DNA from: Neisseria yangbaofengii
GTDB lineage: Bacteria > Pseudomonadota > Gammaproteobacteria > Burkholderiales > Neisseriaceae
Direction: 5' to 3'
NCBI RefSeq assembly: GCF_014898075.1
Contig: NZ_CP062976.1
Span: forward strand, 1,302,001-1,366,000
Length of the DNA: 64,000 nucleotides
Of this stretch, positions 7,383 to 15,538 are shown piece after piece. The notes below the pieces were generated by a model. That model did no database searches. It was not told where the DNA came from and saw only the letters and a list, made by a program, of their open reading frames with translations. Position 1 is the first letter of the stretch, and the number at the start of each line of letters is the position of its first letter. Made by a program: the position numbers and the translations under genes.

Positions 7383-9341
7383 ATGCGCTTATTCCTCTGC
7401 GAGAAACCCAGTCAGGCAAAAGACATCGGTAAAGTACTCGGTGTCCTGGACGGCCGCTATGACGGCTATTTCCAAAAAGGTGATACCGCCGTGACTTGGG
7501 CGTTCGGACACATTTTAAGCCAAGCCATGCCTGCTGCTTACGGTGAGGAGTTTGCTGATTTTGGCAACATCACTGCTCTTCCTGTTCTGCCTCAGCAATG
7601 GAAAATGGAAATCCAGCCGAAGGCGGCCAAGCAGTTCAAAATCATCAAAGGACTGCTGGCCAAAGCCGGGGAAGTTGTTATTGCAACAGATGCTGACCGT
7701 GAGGGTGAAGTTATCGGCCGCGAAATTCTGGAATACTGTGGCTACCGGGGCAAGGTATCGCGTTTCTGGACCAGCGGACTAGATCCTGCATCGGTTAAAA
7801 AAGCCTTGACAAGCATCAAACCTGGCCGGCAAACGGAACCCCTGTATCAGGCCGGACTGGCGCGGGGGCGTGCGGACTGGCTGGTCGGTATGAACCTGAG
7901 CCGGGCATACACCGTGGCATACTCGGCAGGTTTCGGAAAAGAACACACTCTATCCATCGGCCGCATTCAGACACCGACGCTGAACCTCGTAGTACGCCGC
8001 GACCACATTATCGACAACTTCCAACCGTATCCGTATTACGTTTTGAGTGCCGACTTTCAGGCGGCCTCCAAAGAGGTTTTTACAGCGGTTTGGCAGATAC
8101 CCGAATCCCTTAAAAATTCAGACGGCCTGTGTACTGACAAAGCATTTGTTGAAAACTTGGCCAAACAGTTGGCCAATGCGGCAGGTGTTGTCGTTTCTGC
8201 TAAGACCGATCGCAAAAAGACACCCGCTCCATTGCCGTACAGCCTTTCGGCCTTACAGAAAGAAGCCGGCAAAAAACTGGGGATATCTGCCTCAAAGGTG
8301 TTGAAAATTGCCCAAGAGCTGTACGAGAAACACAAAATTACCTCCTACCCGCGTACGCCGTGCCGTTATCTGCCTCAGTCGCAGCAAAGCGAAGTGGCCG
8401 AGGTATTTACGGCCATGGCGGCCATCGACGGCAGCCTGGCACCGGCGTTGGCCAAAGCTGATCCCAAGCGTCCGTCGCGGGTATGGAACGACACTCAGGT
8501 CAACAAACATTCGCACCATGCGATTATTCCGACCAAGGTCAGTAACTTCAATTTGGCTCAATTGGATAAAAACGAGAGGGAAATCTATCTGATGATACGC
8601 AACCGTTACATTGCCCAGTTCTATCCCGACTACGAATACGACGCAACCGTCATTGTGGTAGAAAGCTGCGGGCAACAATTCAAAGCCACAGGCCAAACCC
8701 CAAAAGTCCTGGGCTGGAAAACATGGTTGGGCAAAACAGAAGAAGACGGCGGTGACGATAACGACAGCGCCGTATTGCCGGCCGTTTCAGACGGCCAACA
8801 ACTGGTTGTAACCGGCAGCAATCCCGAAACCAAGAAAACCGCACCACCGCCGCGCTTTACCGAAGCCACGCTGCTGGATGAAATGCAAACCCTGTCCGAT
8901 TTTCTCAAAACCGTGGACGACGAACAGATTAAAAAAATCCTCCGCAGTACCGAAGGATTGGGAACCGAAGCCACCCGCGCCAATATCATCGACCGCCTGT
9001 TTGAGATGGGCTACATCGAGAAGCAGAAAGGCAAAATCGTTTCCACCGAAAAGGGGCGCAAACTGATTAGCCAAATACCGGCAATGGTGGCCGATCCCGT
9101 TACCACCGCCAAATGGGAGCTGGCTTTGGCCGGTATCGAATCGGGCAAATTGACGATGGCGGACTTTATGGCCTATCAGGAAGACCTGATTCGGCAGTTG
9201 GTTGATCAGGCCAAAGCCGATGCAGCGAAAAGGCCGAAAGCGGCAAAACCGGCAGCGTCCGGTCAACCGAAAACGCAGCCAAACACAAAGCCGGTGATAC
9301 ATTCCCTGACTGTGGCGGTACGTTGCAGGAAAAAGCGTTGA
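7383..9341 (+). CDS. topB: Type IA topoisomerase III, C-terminus altered by frameshift
   Basis: A 652-residue topoisomerase. It has the N-terminal TOPRIM domain with ATDADREGEVIGREI (about 102-116), the RADWLVGMNLSRAYT block, and the active-site tyrosine in TSYPRTPCRYLP (Tyr about 322). It cuts and passes single strands, and in these elements it probably resolves replication or transfer intermediates. The last residues (after about position 630) are odd. In the -1 frame, from about 9275 to the TGA at 9394, the sequence reads a cysteine-rich tail (DCGGTLQEKALNLGCSKYPEC) that is the usual TopB zinc finger. One base appears to be missing in the A-run near 9270. The core enzyme is intact; the DNA-binding tail is lost, and the out-of-frame finger also lacks the usual first Cys. 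Confidence 0.92.
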   Translation: MRLFLCEKPSQAKDIGKVLGVLDGRYDGYFQKGDTAVTWAFGHILSQAMPAAYGEEFADFGNITALPVLPQQWKMEIQPKAAKQFKIIKGLLAKAGEVVIATDADREGEVIGREILEYCGYRGKVSRFWTSGLDPASVKKALTSIKPGRQTEPLYQAGLARGRADWLVGMNLSRAYTVAYSAGFGKEHTLSIGRIQTPTLNLVVRRDHIIDNFQPYPYYVLSADFQAASKEVFTAVWQIPESLKNSDGLCTDKAFVENLAKQLANAAGVVVSAKTDRKKTPAPLPYSLSALQKEAGKKLGISASKVLKIAQELYEKHKITSYPRTPCRYLPQSQQSEVAEVFTAMAAIDGSLAPALAKADPKRPSRVWNDTQVNKHSHHAIIPTKVSNFNLAQLDKNEREIYLMIRNRYIAQFYPDYEYDATVIVVESCGQQFKATGQTPKVLGWKTWLGKTEEDGGDDNDSAVLPAVSDGQQLVVTGSNPETKKTAPPPRFTEATLLDEMQTLSDFLKTVDDEQIKKILRSTEGLGTEATRANIIDRLFEMGYIEKQKGKIVSTEKGRKLISQIPAMVADPVTTAKWELALAGIESGKLTMADFMAYQEDLIRQLVDQAKADAAKRPKAAKPAASGQPKTQPNTKPVIHSLTVAVRCRKKR

Positions 9342-9431
9342 ATTTGGGATGTTCAAAGTATCCAGAATGTAAGCATTTTGAATGGGCGCAGTGAGAATTT
9401 ACTTAAAGATACGATTTTAGAGGTCGCAAAA

Positions 9432-9674
9432 ATGTTTGATTTAATCACCGTAATAATGATTACTATGCCAATAGGGTTGGGAGTATTCATACTGATTCAA
9501 TCCATTAAAAAAGAAAATGCTGTTGAGATATTGCTTTCCCTAATTTTGATAGCCATAAGTTCAGGTACACTTTTGATAGTTAAACATCTTTCTGACATTT
9601 ATATCGAAATTGAAGCACAAAACATCAAACTTGACCTTTTAAAAAAAGAAAAGGATTGGAAGAAAGATTTTTAG
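9432..9674 (+). CDS. Small membrane protein, unknown
   Basis: An 80-residue protein from the ATG at 9432 behind GAGG; the frame is open further upstream. Two hydrophobic segments (LITVIMITMPIGLGVFILIQ and ILLSLILIAISSGTLLI) are followed by a charged tail rich in Lys and Glu. The base composition is clearly more AT-rich than ssb-topB. It is the first of several such genes, which suggests a separately acquired patch. Confidence 0.5.
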   Translation: MFDLITVIMITMPIGLGVFILIQSIKKENAVEILLSLILIAISSGTLLIVKHLSDIYIEIEAQNIKLDLLKKEKDWKKDF

Positions 9675-9746
9675 AAGAAACATTTAAGATCTTCTGTGAA
9701 TACGAAGCGTAAGTATTTTGAATAGTTACAATGTTATGGACATAAA

Positions 9747-10298
9747 ATGGAATCAACAATTTCAAAATGGCAAAAGAAGCTATTGCTCTACTTATTTAAT
9801 GGTGAAGAACAGGACGGTTATATTTTTGGGAGTATCGCCTCCCCCATTCCATTCGAATCTGATGATACCTATAAAATTCCGGCAGATACGTTTTATCAGA
9901 CAACGTCAGAATATTTTTTTAGAAAATGGGTACTTTTTGAATTTCTTACACATACTTTGAAATTTCAGTTTCGTTTGCTTGGTAATGCCTTGATTGGCGC
10001 ATTAGCGCCAATGGGTGGTTTAATTGTATTGTCGGCTTTTTTTCTATCGTCGCAACAATTTAATGAAATTGTTGCACTCATAAATACTAAAGAAGGTTTT
10101 CAAAAACTCTACGAAGTTGGATTTATATTTGCGTATGGTGTTTATTTAATTAACTGGGTAATCAGGTATAGTTCGAATAAAGCCACTTTAGTATATCTTC
10201 TTCAACGCAATTGGCTTAATTTTATTCAAGGTAAAGCAGAAATAAAAGTTCTATTACCTATTGGAAAAGCAGTTGCTATTAAAGAAGATGCTAATTAA
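9747..10298 (+). CDS. Membrane protein, unknown
   Basis: A 183-residue protein with a soluble N-terminal half and at least two membrane segments (about 75-100, LLGNALIGALAPMGGLIVLSA, and about 118-138, VGFIFAYGVYLINW). AT-rich, like its neighbours. A competing ORF in another frame (from 9718) is shorter and has no coding character. No family recognised. Confidence 0.55.
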   Translation: MESTISKWQKKLLLYLFNGEEQDGYIFGSIASPIPFESDDTYKIPADTFYQTTSEYFFRKWVLFEFLTHTLKFQFRLLGNALIGALAPMGGLIVLSAFFLSSQQFNEIVALINTKEGFQKLYEVGFIFAYGVYLINWVIRYSSNKATLVYLLQRNWLNFIQGKAEIKVLLPIGKAVAIKEDAN

Positions 10299-10368
10299 TT
10301 GTTTAACAGGTGTTTCAATGATGAAATGGTTTTGAATCGGCATTAATTTTAGAGAAGGATATCTGAAC

Positions 10369-10614
10369 ATGATTCATGATATAGGTTTTATTAAAACATA
10401 CTTCGTCATAACCGTTATAGCGTTTGCTCTCCTAACTTATTTTGCAGTAAGGCAAAGAAGAGCAAAATTACTAATTTTGGTTATTTTCCCTTTTTACGCA
10501 TTAAACTTGGGTATAGTACATGATTTAAAGGAAAGCAGATTACTCTTGAGTGTTTTATTCCCATTGATTGTTTATGCTATTGGAGCAGCTTTGTATTACT
10601 TTACTAAGGACTGA
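10369..10614 (+). CDS. Small membrane protein, unknown
   Basis: An 81-residue protein with about three hydrophobic segments (FVITVIAFALLTYFAV, LLILVIFPFYALNLGIV, LLSVLFPLIVYAIGAALYY). It ends 3 bp before the Tat-exported peptidase gene, so the two are probably cotranscribed. No family recognised. Confidence 0.5.
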   Translation: MIHDIGFIKTYFVITVIAFALLTYFAVRQRRAKLLILVIFPFYALNLGIVHDLKESRLLLSVLFPLIVYAIGAALYYFTKD

Positions 10615-10617
10615 ATA

Positions 10618-11193
10618 ATGAACTTAAGCCGTCGTGATTTTCTTTATAAAACGACCGCCTTAGCAGGAATGGTTGCTACTGGCGCTGCGGGAATTTTGCT
10701 TCCAAAGGATGCTCTTGCCGTGACTAATATGTCTGATTTTTGGAGTAGAGATCGTTTAATTGATTTTCGCCGAGCTGATACAGGAGAGAAAAGTAGTATT
10801 CGCTTTTTCAGTCAGAATAGATATGATCCTGAAGCATACCGACATGCCTGCTGGTTGTTACGTGATGCAAAAGATCAAAATGCTATGATTGGCATGGATA
10901 TTGGACTATTGAACTTACTTTACGCTATGCAGGAATGGGCACGGGTTTCAGGACGGCCTGACCCGGTTATTACCATCAACAGTGCATATCGGACACCGCG
11001 CCGCAACGCTTCTATAGAAGGTGCTGCACGAAACTCACTGCACATGCGAGGTAAAGCAGTCGACATTACCATGCGCGGCGTGACGCTTGGGCAGCTGGAG
11101 CAAATGGCACAGTATTACAAGGTTGGCGGCATCGGCATATACGACAGCTTCATTCATTTAGATACCGGACGATACCGTAGCTGGAGGGGGTAG
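10618..11193 (+). CDS. Tat-exported YcbK/DUF882-type peptidase M15-like protein
   Basis: A 191-residue protein. The N-terminus is a twin-arginine signal (SRRDFL, then the hydrophobic stretch TTALAGMVATGAAGIL and a cut near ALA). The mature part is the M15/DUF882 fold: INSAYRTPRRN, then SLHMRGKAVDI (the HxxGxAxD zinc-binding pattern) and a C-terminal GGIGIYDSFIHLDTG with the last His ligand. Relatives act on or bind peptidoglycan in the periplasm. In a conjugative element it could open the wall for the secretion channel, which is inference. The next gene starts 1 bp after its stop. Confidence 0.8.
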   Translation: MNLSRRDFLYKTTALAGMVATGAAGILLPKDALAVTNMSDFWSRDRLIDFRRADTGEKSSIRFFSQNRYDPEAYRHACWLLRDAKDQNAMIGMDIGLLNLLYAMQEWARVSGRPDPVITINSAYRTPRRNASIEGAARNSLHMRGKAVDITMRGVTLGQLEQMAQYYKVGGIGIYDSFIHLDTGRYRSWRG

Positions 11194-11194
11194 C

Positions 11195-11881
11195 ATGTCT
11201 TTATTAGACAGGGTTCTCGAACATCCGCCAGCTTGGGCAGAGGATATTCTTCAACCGTGGGATGAGGCTGCTTATCAGGAAAAGGCTCCGTTTATCTCGC
11301 GACATTACTGGACTTCGCAGGGGAGTATCAATGTTTTTAGCGTGGTTGGAACGATTCATTCCGATTACCAAAATCATTCATGGCTGCATCTCTTACAAAA
11401 CGGCAAAAGGATGCATCTTAATTTGCCCTTGCTTGAAAGCAACCCGCATTACTACCATGACACTTGCTCCAAAGAACCTCCAATGTATTTTAAAACTTTG
11501 GACGGCCGCCGCTTTTACATCGATGATGACGGTAATCATCGAACCTGTATCGCACGATTCTATTTTTATGAGCAAGGCTTAACTCAGTTACATGGCGTGG
11601 TGATCAACCACTACCAGATTGATGAGGAATTTTTTAGCATCTATCAGCAGTTGGAACAGGAAATCCGACGACAGGGTTTGAAAATATGGCTCAAACCCAC
11701 CCGTAAATCGATTGGACGGGACGACACGGCAGGCTGGAAAGAAGATTTGTTTGAGACAGAGTTGAAATGGCAGGAAGGTTCTCAAACTTTACTCCTGGAT
11801 AAGGCGGCAGCCTTAGAAAAACTGGAAGCATTGCGCCGTAGAAAGCACTCATGGCTTTCCAAGTTGTTTTCAAAATTGTAA
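11195..11881 (+). CDS. Unknown 228-residue protein with a GNHR-type motif
   Basis: The start codon is one base after the peptidase stop, so the genes are coupled. The protein is soluble. Around residues 105-125 it has GRRFYIDDDGNHRTCIARF, which recalls the GxHR motif of ParB/sulfiredoxin-like folds, but the similarity is short and I would not name it from that. The C-terminus is basic and helical. A terminator follows within 30 bp, so this is the operon end. Confidence 0.55.
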   Translation: MSLLDRVLEHPPAWAEDILQPWDEAAYQEKAPFISRHYWTSQGSINVFSVVGTIHSDYQNHSWLHLLQNGKRMHLNLPLLESNPHYYHDTCSKEPPMYFKTLDGRRFYIDDDGNHRTCIARFYFYEQGLTQLHGVVINHYQIDEEFFSIYQQLEQEIRRQGLKIWLKPTRKSIGRDDTAGWKEDLFETELKWQEGSQTLLLDKAAALEKLEALRRRKHSWLSKLFSKL

Positions 11882-11905
11882 GGTTAACGCCAAGCAAGCA
11901 GTTTG

Positions 11906-11934
11906 GACGGCATCTGTTTATGCCGTCTTTTTTT
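11906..11934 (+). terminator. Intrinsic terminator
   Basis: GACGGCAT pairs with ATGCCGTC across a 6-base loop and is followed by seven T. Confidence 0.85.
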
Positions 11935-11968
11935 GTTGCATCCGTGCATAAAAAATACAGTTACCCTG

Positions 11969-11997
11969 TTGACAGTGTGAAAATTTGAGCATATATT
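11969..11997 (+). promoter_or_regulatory. Strong sigma-70 promoter with a long leader
   Basis: TTGACA (11969-11974), a 17-bp spacer and TATATT (11992-11997). The next start codon is about 215 bases downstream, so the transcript has a long structured leader. This is the clearest promoter of the 12-27 kb region. Confidence 0.8.
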
Positions 11998-12150
11998 AAA
12001 GCCGTATTGTACGTTTTGTGGCTTTTCTCAAAAGCCTCGTCATTTAGCCGCTCGAGAATGAAATCCGATCCGTCGGATTAGCGGTACATACTTTCAACCC
12101 GCCTTTGGTAAGGCTTCTAAGTCAGTTACGGCATTCGCAAAAGCCGTATT

Positions 12151-12217
12151 AACCCTTTGGGGATATATTTATCCTCATAGGGATTGATATATCCCCTGTT
12201 TTTTATGGAGATATATC
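12151..12217 (+). promoter_or_regulatory. Structured leader L1
   Basis: AACCC, then GGGGATATAT (12159-12168) pairing perfectly with ATATATCCCC (12187-12196), a T-run, then GGAG followed by ATATATC and the ATG. The segment next to the ribosome site repeats the first arm, so the second arm can pair with either. Confidence 0.75.
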
Positions 12218-12721
12218 ATGACTCAATCTAATCAAACCCAAAACCAATACTTCAATCTGACTGCCGACGGCATCGGTTTCTTGAACCGCCCCCGTACGGT
12301 AACAGCTAAAAAAGGCCATCCTTACTATGCTGCTACCATTCAGGCATCCCGTGGCGATTCCGGCGATAAAACACGTTTTGACGTGCGTATCGTTGGTGGT
12401 CATGCAAAGGAACTCTTCGAGCAATTGCTTCAGGAATTTCCTAATTTGCAGGCCACGCAGTTGAAGGATCGTCCGACAGTCATTGTCGGATTTCGTGTAG
12501 GTGATTTACAGCCCATCAAATTTGAAACCGAAGATCGCAAGACCGGTGAAAAAATTGAGACGCTGAGCATCGATGCGCGACTGCTGAAATTTAAGTTCAT
12601 CAAGGTGAACGGAGAATTTTGGTACCGATCGTCACAAGACGAACAATCTCAAACCGATGCGGACAATACTGCCCCTACCCCTCGCCCTACTGAGGAAGTG
12701 GCTGAAACTCCGACTCAGTAA
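12218..12721 (+). CDS. DUF3577 (STY4534-family) element replication protein
   Basis: A 167-residue protein with an OB-fold-like, SSB-related look: YFNLTADGIGFLNRPRTV, then KKGHPYYAATI, RFDVRIVGG and VGFRVGDLQP, followed by a Thr/Pro/Glu-rich tail. The start of the domain (Y-F-x-L-x-x-x-G-x-G-x-L-N-R) is characteristic of DUF3577. Family members are encoded in pathogenicity islands and PFGI-1-class elements. It is first in the long run of leader-bearing genes, behind the best promoter in the region. Confidence 0.8.
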   Translation: MTQSNQTQNQYFNLTADGIGFLNRPRTVTAKKGHPYYAATIQASRGDSGDKTRFDVRIVGGHAKELFEQLLQEFPNLQATQLKDRPTVIVGFRVGDLQPIKFETEDRKTGEKIETLSIDARLLKFKFIKVNGEFWYRSSQDEQSQTDADNTAPTPRPTEEVAETPTQ

Positions 12722-12728
12722 TTAAGAA

Positions 12729-12756
12729 AGCAGGAAGCCTTTTGGCTTCCTCTTCT
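12729..12756 (+). terminator. Terminator after the DUF3577 gene
   Basis: AGGAAGCC pairs with GGCTTCCT, followed by a pyrimidine-rich run (TCTTCTT). Confidence 0.65.
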
Positions 12757-12768
12757 TAAACTCCCCTA

Positions 12769-12821
12769 TTCGTTCAGAAAATTAAGCACCTGACCATCGG
12801 ATGTTTAATTTTCTGAACGAA
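12769..12821. repeat. 17-bp perfect inverted repeat
   Basis: TTCGTTCAGAAAATTAA (12769-12785) is repeated inverted at 12805-12821 with a 19-base loop. It starts a 560-bp stretch without a gene. Confidence 0.8.
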
Positions 12822-12959
12822 CCCCTTCTTAATTTTAAAGCAGTACAAGGGCAGGCAACCTTGTAAAAAACAGCTTGGCTTTAAACCTGATTTTGTTTTC
12901 TTACCGATGCCCATATCAGTGTGGGCATCCGTAAGCAGATAAATGCTCCTTAACAATTC

Positions 12960-13298
12960 GGACTTTTTATTTTTGAATACTTGGATTGTCCAAGTTCATT
13001 TTTTAAGCCACCCTCAGGGTGGCTTACCCAAACGTTTTTGAACAGAACATTTGGGTAAGCTTCCCCGGTTGACAGACCGTTTTCTGTCTGCGTACAGCTG
13101 TGTTAAAAGTACGTTCAGTCATTCGTGATTGCCACAGCCCTATTTAAACCCAACCGTACATCCGGTTCTTATCACCCCTGCAATGCGGTGCAGCTTTTCA
13201 GGGCTCAACTGGGCTTTTGCCCCGAACTCACATTTTTATGTGGGTTCTTCAAGTCAATTTTACTGAGATTGCCTTGAAGAACTTGCATTTTACCGGTT
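12960..13298 (+). other. Gene-free hairpin cluster, candidate structured RNA
   Basis: No credible ORF. At least six hairpins follow each other: TAAGCCACCC/GGGTGGCTTA (near 13002-13025), CTTACCCAAA/TTTGGGTAAG, GACAG/CTGTC (near 13070), CTGCA/TGCAG, GAACTCACA/TGTGGGTTC, and CTTCAAGTCAAT paired with ATTGCCTTGAAG (one mismatch). Such density suggests a structured RNA or single-stranded DNA element. I do not recognise a known family. Confidence 0.5.
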
Positions 13299-13366
13299 GA
13301 CAGGCCGTCTTCATCTGTCTTGCTCTAGCCGTTAATCATCAGCGCGTGTATTCGTACATCTACGGC
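13299..13366 (+). promoter_or_regulatory. Two-hairpin module M (divergent copy)
   Basis: GACAG...CTGTC (13299-13319), then GCCGT...ACGGC (13328-13366) enclosing a smaller hairpin. The same plan recurs at 15539, 16762, 18334, 22551 and 24922, each just before a structured leader. Confidence 0.6.
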
Positions 13367-13376
13367 CTTTTCTTTC

Positions 13377-13432
13377 AACCCATCGGGGCACCTTCCCCGG
13401 CGGGTTTGGTGTCCCTTTTTTTGGAGTGCACC
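13377..13432 (+). promoter_or_regulatory. Structured leader L2
   Basis: GGGGCACC pairs with GGTGTCCC (one G-U), followed by seven T, then GGAG-TG-CACC-ATG: the CACC arm recurs at the ribosome site. Confidence 0.75.
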
Positions 13433-13780
13433 ATGTTTCATTTCCTTTCCCGCCGAAATACCGGCGTTCTCCCCATCAAACCTGCGGATATCCGCAAAGG
13501 TATGGTTCTGACCCATCTGCCCACCGGCACTCGCCGCACAGCGGTACATGCTGCATCTAGCGGGCTGCTTTTGATAGACGATTCCGGACACTTGTTCGGG
13601 CCGTCTGAAAAAGAGCTGGCACAGCAATACTGCCTGCGCGGCCACCAGCTCCGCTGCGGCTTCGAAATCGAAGCACTGTGGCAGAAAGCCCGCCAACTGC
13701 ATCAGGCCGACAAACGCCTGCTGACCCGTTTGGGCTTTCGGCTGAGTCCCGAAACCATCCGTCGTGCTCTGGCAGCCTGA
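13433..13780 (+). CDS. Unknown 115-residue element protein
   Basis: The start is the ATG at 13433 directly behind the leader's GGAG; the frame is open upstream but that part is non-coding leader. The sequence has IKPADIRKGMVLTHLPTGTRR near the N-terminus (a small beta-rich domain) and a helical C-terminus with RLLTRLGFRLSPETIRRAL. No family recognised. Confidence 0.6.
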   Translation: MFHFLSRRNTGVLPIKPADIRKGMVLTHLPTGTRRTAVHAASSGLLLIDDSGHLFGPSEKELAQQYCLRGHQLRCGFEIEALWQKARQLHQADKRLLTRLGFRLSPETIRRALAA

Positions 13781-13789
13781 TCAGGCTGC
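13772..13789 (+). terminator. Palindromic terminator overlapping the stop codon
   Basis: GCAGCCTGATCAGGCTGC is a perfect palindrome followed by TTTCAAATTTTT. The TGA stop lies inside it. Confidence 0.6.
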
Positions 13790-13807
13790 TTTCAAATTTT
13801 TCTGTTC

Positions 13808-13864
13808 AACCCTATGGGGATATACCCCGTTAGGGCGGTATATCCCTTTTCTTGGAGATATACC
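13808..13864 (+). promoter_or_regulatory. Structured leader L3
   Basis: GGGATATACC pairs perfectly with GGTATATCCC, then TTTTCTT, then GGAGATATACC-ATG. Eight bases of the ribosome-site segment can also pair with the second arm. This copy shows the X / X' / X again pattern most cleanly. Confidence 0.8.
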
Positions 13865-14428
13865 ATGTCTGTTACCCTTCCCGCTACTTTGAATGTTGTT
13901 GAAAAAAACGGCCGTAACGGTGTGTTTATGGCCGCCGAACTGATTACCGACATCGGTACGTTCGACCTGAAAAACCGTGTGCTGGAGCAGTTTTCACAAG
14001 GCACATACAGCGGTGTGTTCACCATTCTGCGCATCTACAACCAGAGCGTCTCATGGAAAAACGGCACTTGGACCAAACTGTGTGCCGAATTGGACTGGGA
14101 AGCCCTGCGCATTATGGCGCAATCCGAGGAAACCGTTCCGAGCCCGGCTATGGCCGTTGCCGAAATGGTGGCCGAAGAGGAAGCTGTAACCACTCAGGCT
14201 GCCGTGTCTGCCGAAGCTGTACCGACCTCCGCACCGATCATACCGTCTGACGAAGACCTGGTATCGGATATGGCGCAGCTTCAGCTCAAACTGGACGCGT
14301 CCGAACCGGTCAAGCTGGACATCACGATGGAAGACCGTCAGGCGTTGCGTGAATTACGCGACCGGATGAAAGCCCACGGCTACCGCTTCGACGGCAACAG
14401 CCGGTCTTGGCATCCTGCAACAGCATAA
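13865..14428 (+). CDS. DUF3275-family integrative-element protein
   Basis: A 187-residue protein matching the DUF3275 plan: N-terminal beta-rich domain (LPATLNVVEKNGRNGVF, GTFDLKNRVLEQFSQGTYSGVFTILRI), a Glu/Ala/Val/Pro-rich linker (about 95-150), and a C-terminal helix-turn block where members have REL..HGYRFD...W (here RELRDRMKAHGYRFDGNSRSW). DUF3275 genes are a regular part of PFGI-1-class elements; the function is unknown. The next gene follows closely behind AAGGAGG with no leader of its own. Confidence 0.8.
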   Translation: MSVTLPATLNVVEKNGRNGVFMAAELITDIGTFDLKNRVLEQFSQGTYSGVFTILRIYNQSVSWKNGTWTKLCAELDWEALRIMAQSEETVPSPAMAVAEMVAEEEAVTTQAAVSAEAVPTSAPIIPSDEDLVSDMAQLQLKLDASEPVKLDITMEDRQALRELRDRMKAHGYRFDGNSRSWHPATA

Positions 14429-14439
14429 GGAGGCAAATC

Positions 14440-15033
14440 ATGCTGTTTCAAACTTCATCGCACGATTTGTTTTCGGACGCGTTTTTCATCCTCAACGACC
14501 GGCTGATGTTCGCATCACTCTACGGCCGTGATGCCAACCTGCTGTCGCTGTTGGCCGTTTTGAACAACAACGGCCTCAGCGGTCAGGAGCGTTTGGGCTT
14601 CCGCGAACCGGATTCGGCTGCTGCGTATCCGCCATGCTCGACCGCACGGTATTTCTCCGGTCTTTACAAGCACATGACCAAAATCCAGACACAGCCTTAC
14701 GGTGTGCTGGTTCATGCGTTTGTCTACGCCGGCGACATCGTGCAGCAGGACTTGGATACCAAAACGGTCTGGCTGGTATCGGACAATACCGATACCGACC
14801 TGTCCGAAGGTATTTGGCAGACGGTCAGCCGTTTGAGCGACATACCGCTGCTGGACGGCTGGTCGGCACAGATACTGCCCCGCCTGCGGGAACAGGGCTG
14901 TGTCCGCCACTATCCGCCGGGTATCAATGCCGAAGCAGCCTTGGTCGGTGTACAGGCCTGCCACATCCGGATTCCGGATGATTTTGACCTTCAGGTCAGC
15001 AGCCTGCTTAAAACCGGCGTATTAACCGTCTGA
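14440..15033 (+). CDS. Unknown 197-residue element protein
   Basis: The ATG at 14440 is behind a strong AAGGAGG, 11 bp after the DUF3275 stop, so the two are an operon. The protein is soluble, mixed alpha/beta, with several Trp/Tyr-rich stretches (GIWQTVSRLSDIPLLDGW). No family recognised and no catalytic motif obvious. Confidence 0.6.
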   Translation: MLFQTSSHDLFSDAFFILNDRLMFASLYGRDANLLSLLAVLNNNGLSGQERLGFREPDSAAAYPPCSTARYFSGLYKHMTKIQTQPYGVLVHAFVYAGDIVQQDLDTKTVWLVSDNTDTDLSEGIWQTVSRLSDIPLLDGWSAQILPRLREQGCVRHYPPGINAEAALVGVQACHIRIPDDFDLQVSSLLKTGVLTV

Positions 15034-15040
15034 TGACTTT

Positions 15041-15089
15041 AACCCCTTGGGGATATGCCCCGAGGGCATATCCCCTTTCAGGAGCAGAG
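15041..15089 (+). promoter_or_regulatory. Structured leader L5
   Basis: GGGGATATGCCC pairs perfectly (12 bp) with GGGCATATCCCC across a 2-base gap (probably 10 pairs in practice), followed by TTTCA-GGAG. The ribosome-site segment does not repeat the arm in this copy. Confidence 0.7.
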
Positions 15090-15449
15090 ATGAAGCCTCT
15101 TATTTATCTGAAAGTCTATACCGATTCAGCCCCATACGATGTTGCCTGGAAACAGGCGGATTTGGAGGTTGAAATCGCCGGCGGAACCGTACGTTTTTAC
15201 TGTACGGTCGAGCTGGATGAACGCTGCGACATCTTGCCCAAGAGCCTGCGGATTGCGGATTTCGGAAATTCCGAATTTCTTTATGACGGCTCTGTTGGCC
15301 AAGAAACCGTATTGCTACCCGAAGCACATCCCTGCATCAGCGACAACATCTATCCGGTGTCGTTGCTGCGGCCAGAGGTGTTCAGTCACGCATTGGCCGA
15401 TGCTGCAGCGGCAGTAGTCGGACAGCTGTATGACACGGAGTATGTGTAG
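15090..15449 (+). CDS. Unknown 119-residue element protein
   Basis: The start is chosen at 15090 behind GGAG of the leader. Beta-rich N-terminal half (LIYLKVYTDSAPYDVAWKQADLEVEIAGG), acidic C-terminus. No family recognised. A terminator cassette follows. Confidence 0.55.
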   Translation: MKPLIYLKVYTDSAPYDVAWKQADLEVEIAGGTVRFYCTVELDERCDILPKSLRIADFGNSEFLYDGSVGQETVLLPEAHPCISDNIYPVSLLRPEVFSHALADAAAAVVGQLYDTEYV

Positions 15450-15453
15450 CCCT

Positions 15454-15531
15454 CAAACCTGCCTCAAGCAGGTTTTTTAGCGGTGCTGATGGTTTTCAGA
15501 CGGCCTCGGCATCGCCAAAAAGCCTGTTTCA
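15454..15531 (+). terminator. Terminator cassette T (divergent copy)
   Basis: AACCTGC...GCAGGTT followed by TTTT, then a DUS-containing segment and an inverted copy of the arm (AAAAAGCCTG). It has the same plan as the cassettes at 16382, 18239, 22479 and 24828. Confidence 0.7.
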
Positions 15532-15538
15532 CACAGCC

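Noticed and set aside
9718-9960. 80-codon ORF overlapping the 183-residue membrane protein
   Set aside because: The overlapping longer frame has membrane segments and a better length; this one shows no protein-like pattern.
12700-13340. CRISPR-like array in the hairpin cluster
   Set aside because: The hairpins differ from each other and are not evenly spaced; there are no repeats with spacers and no cas genes.
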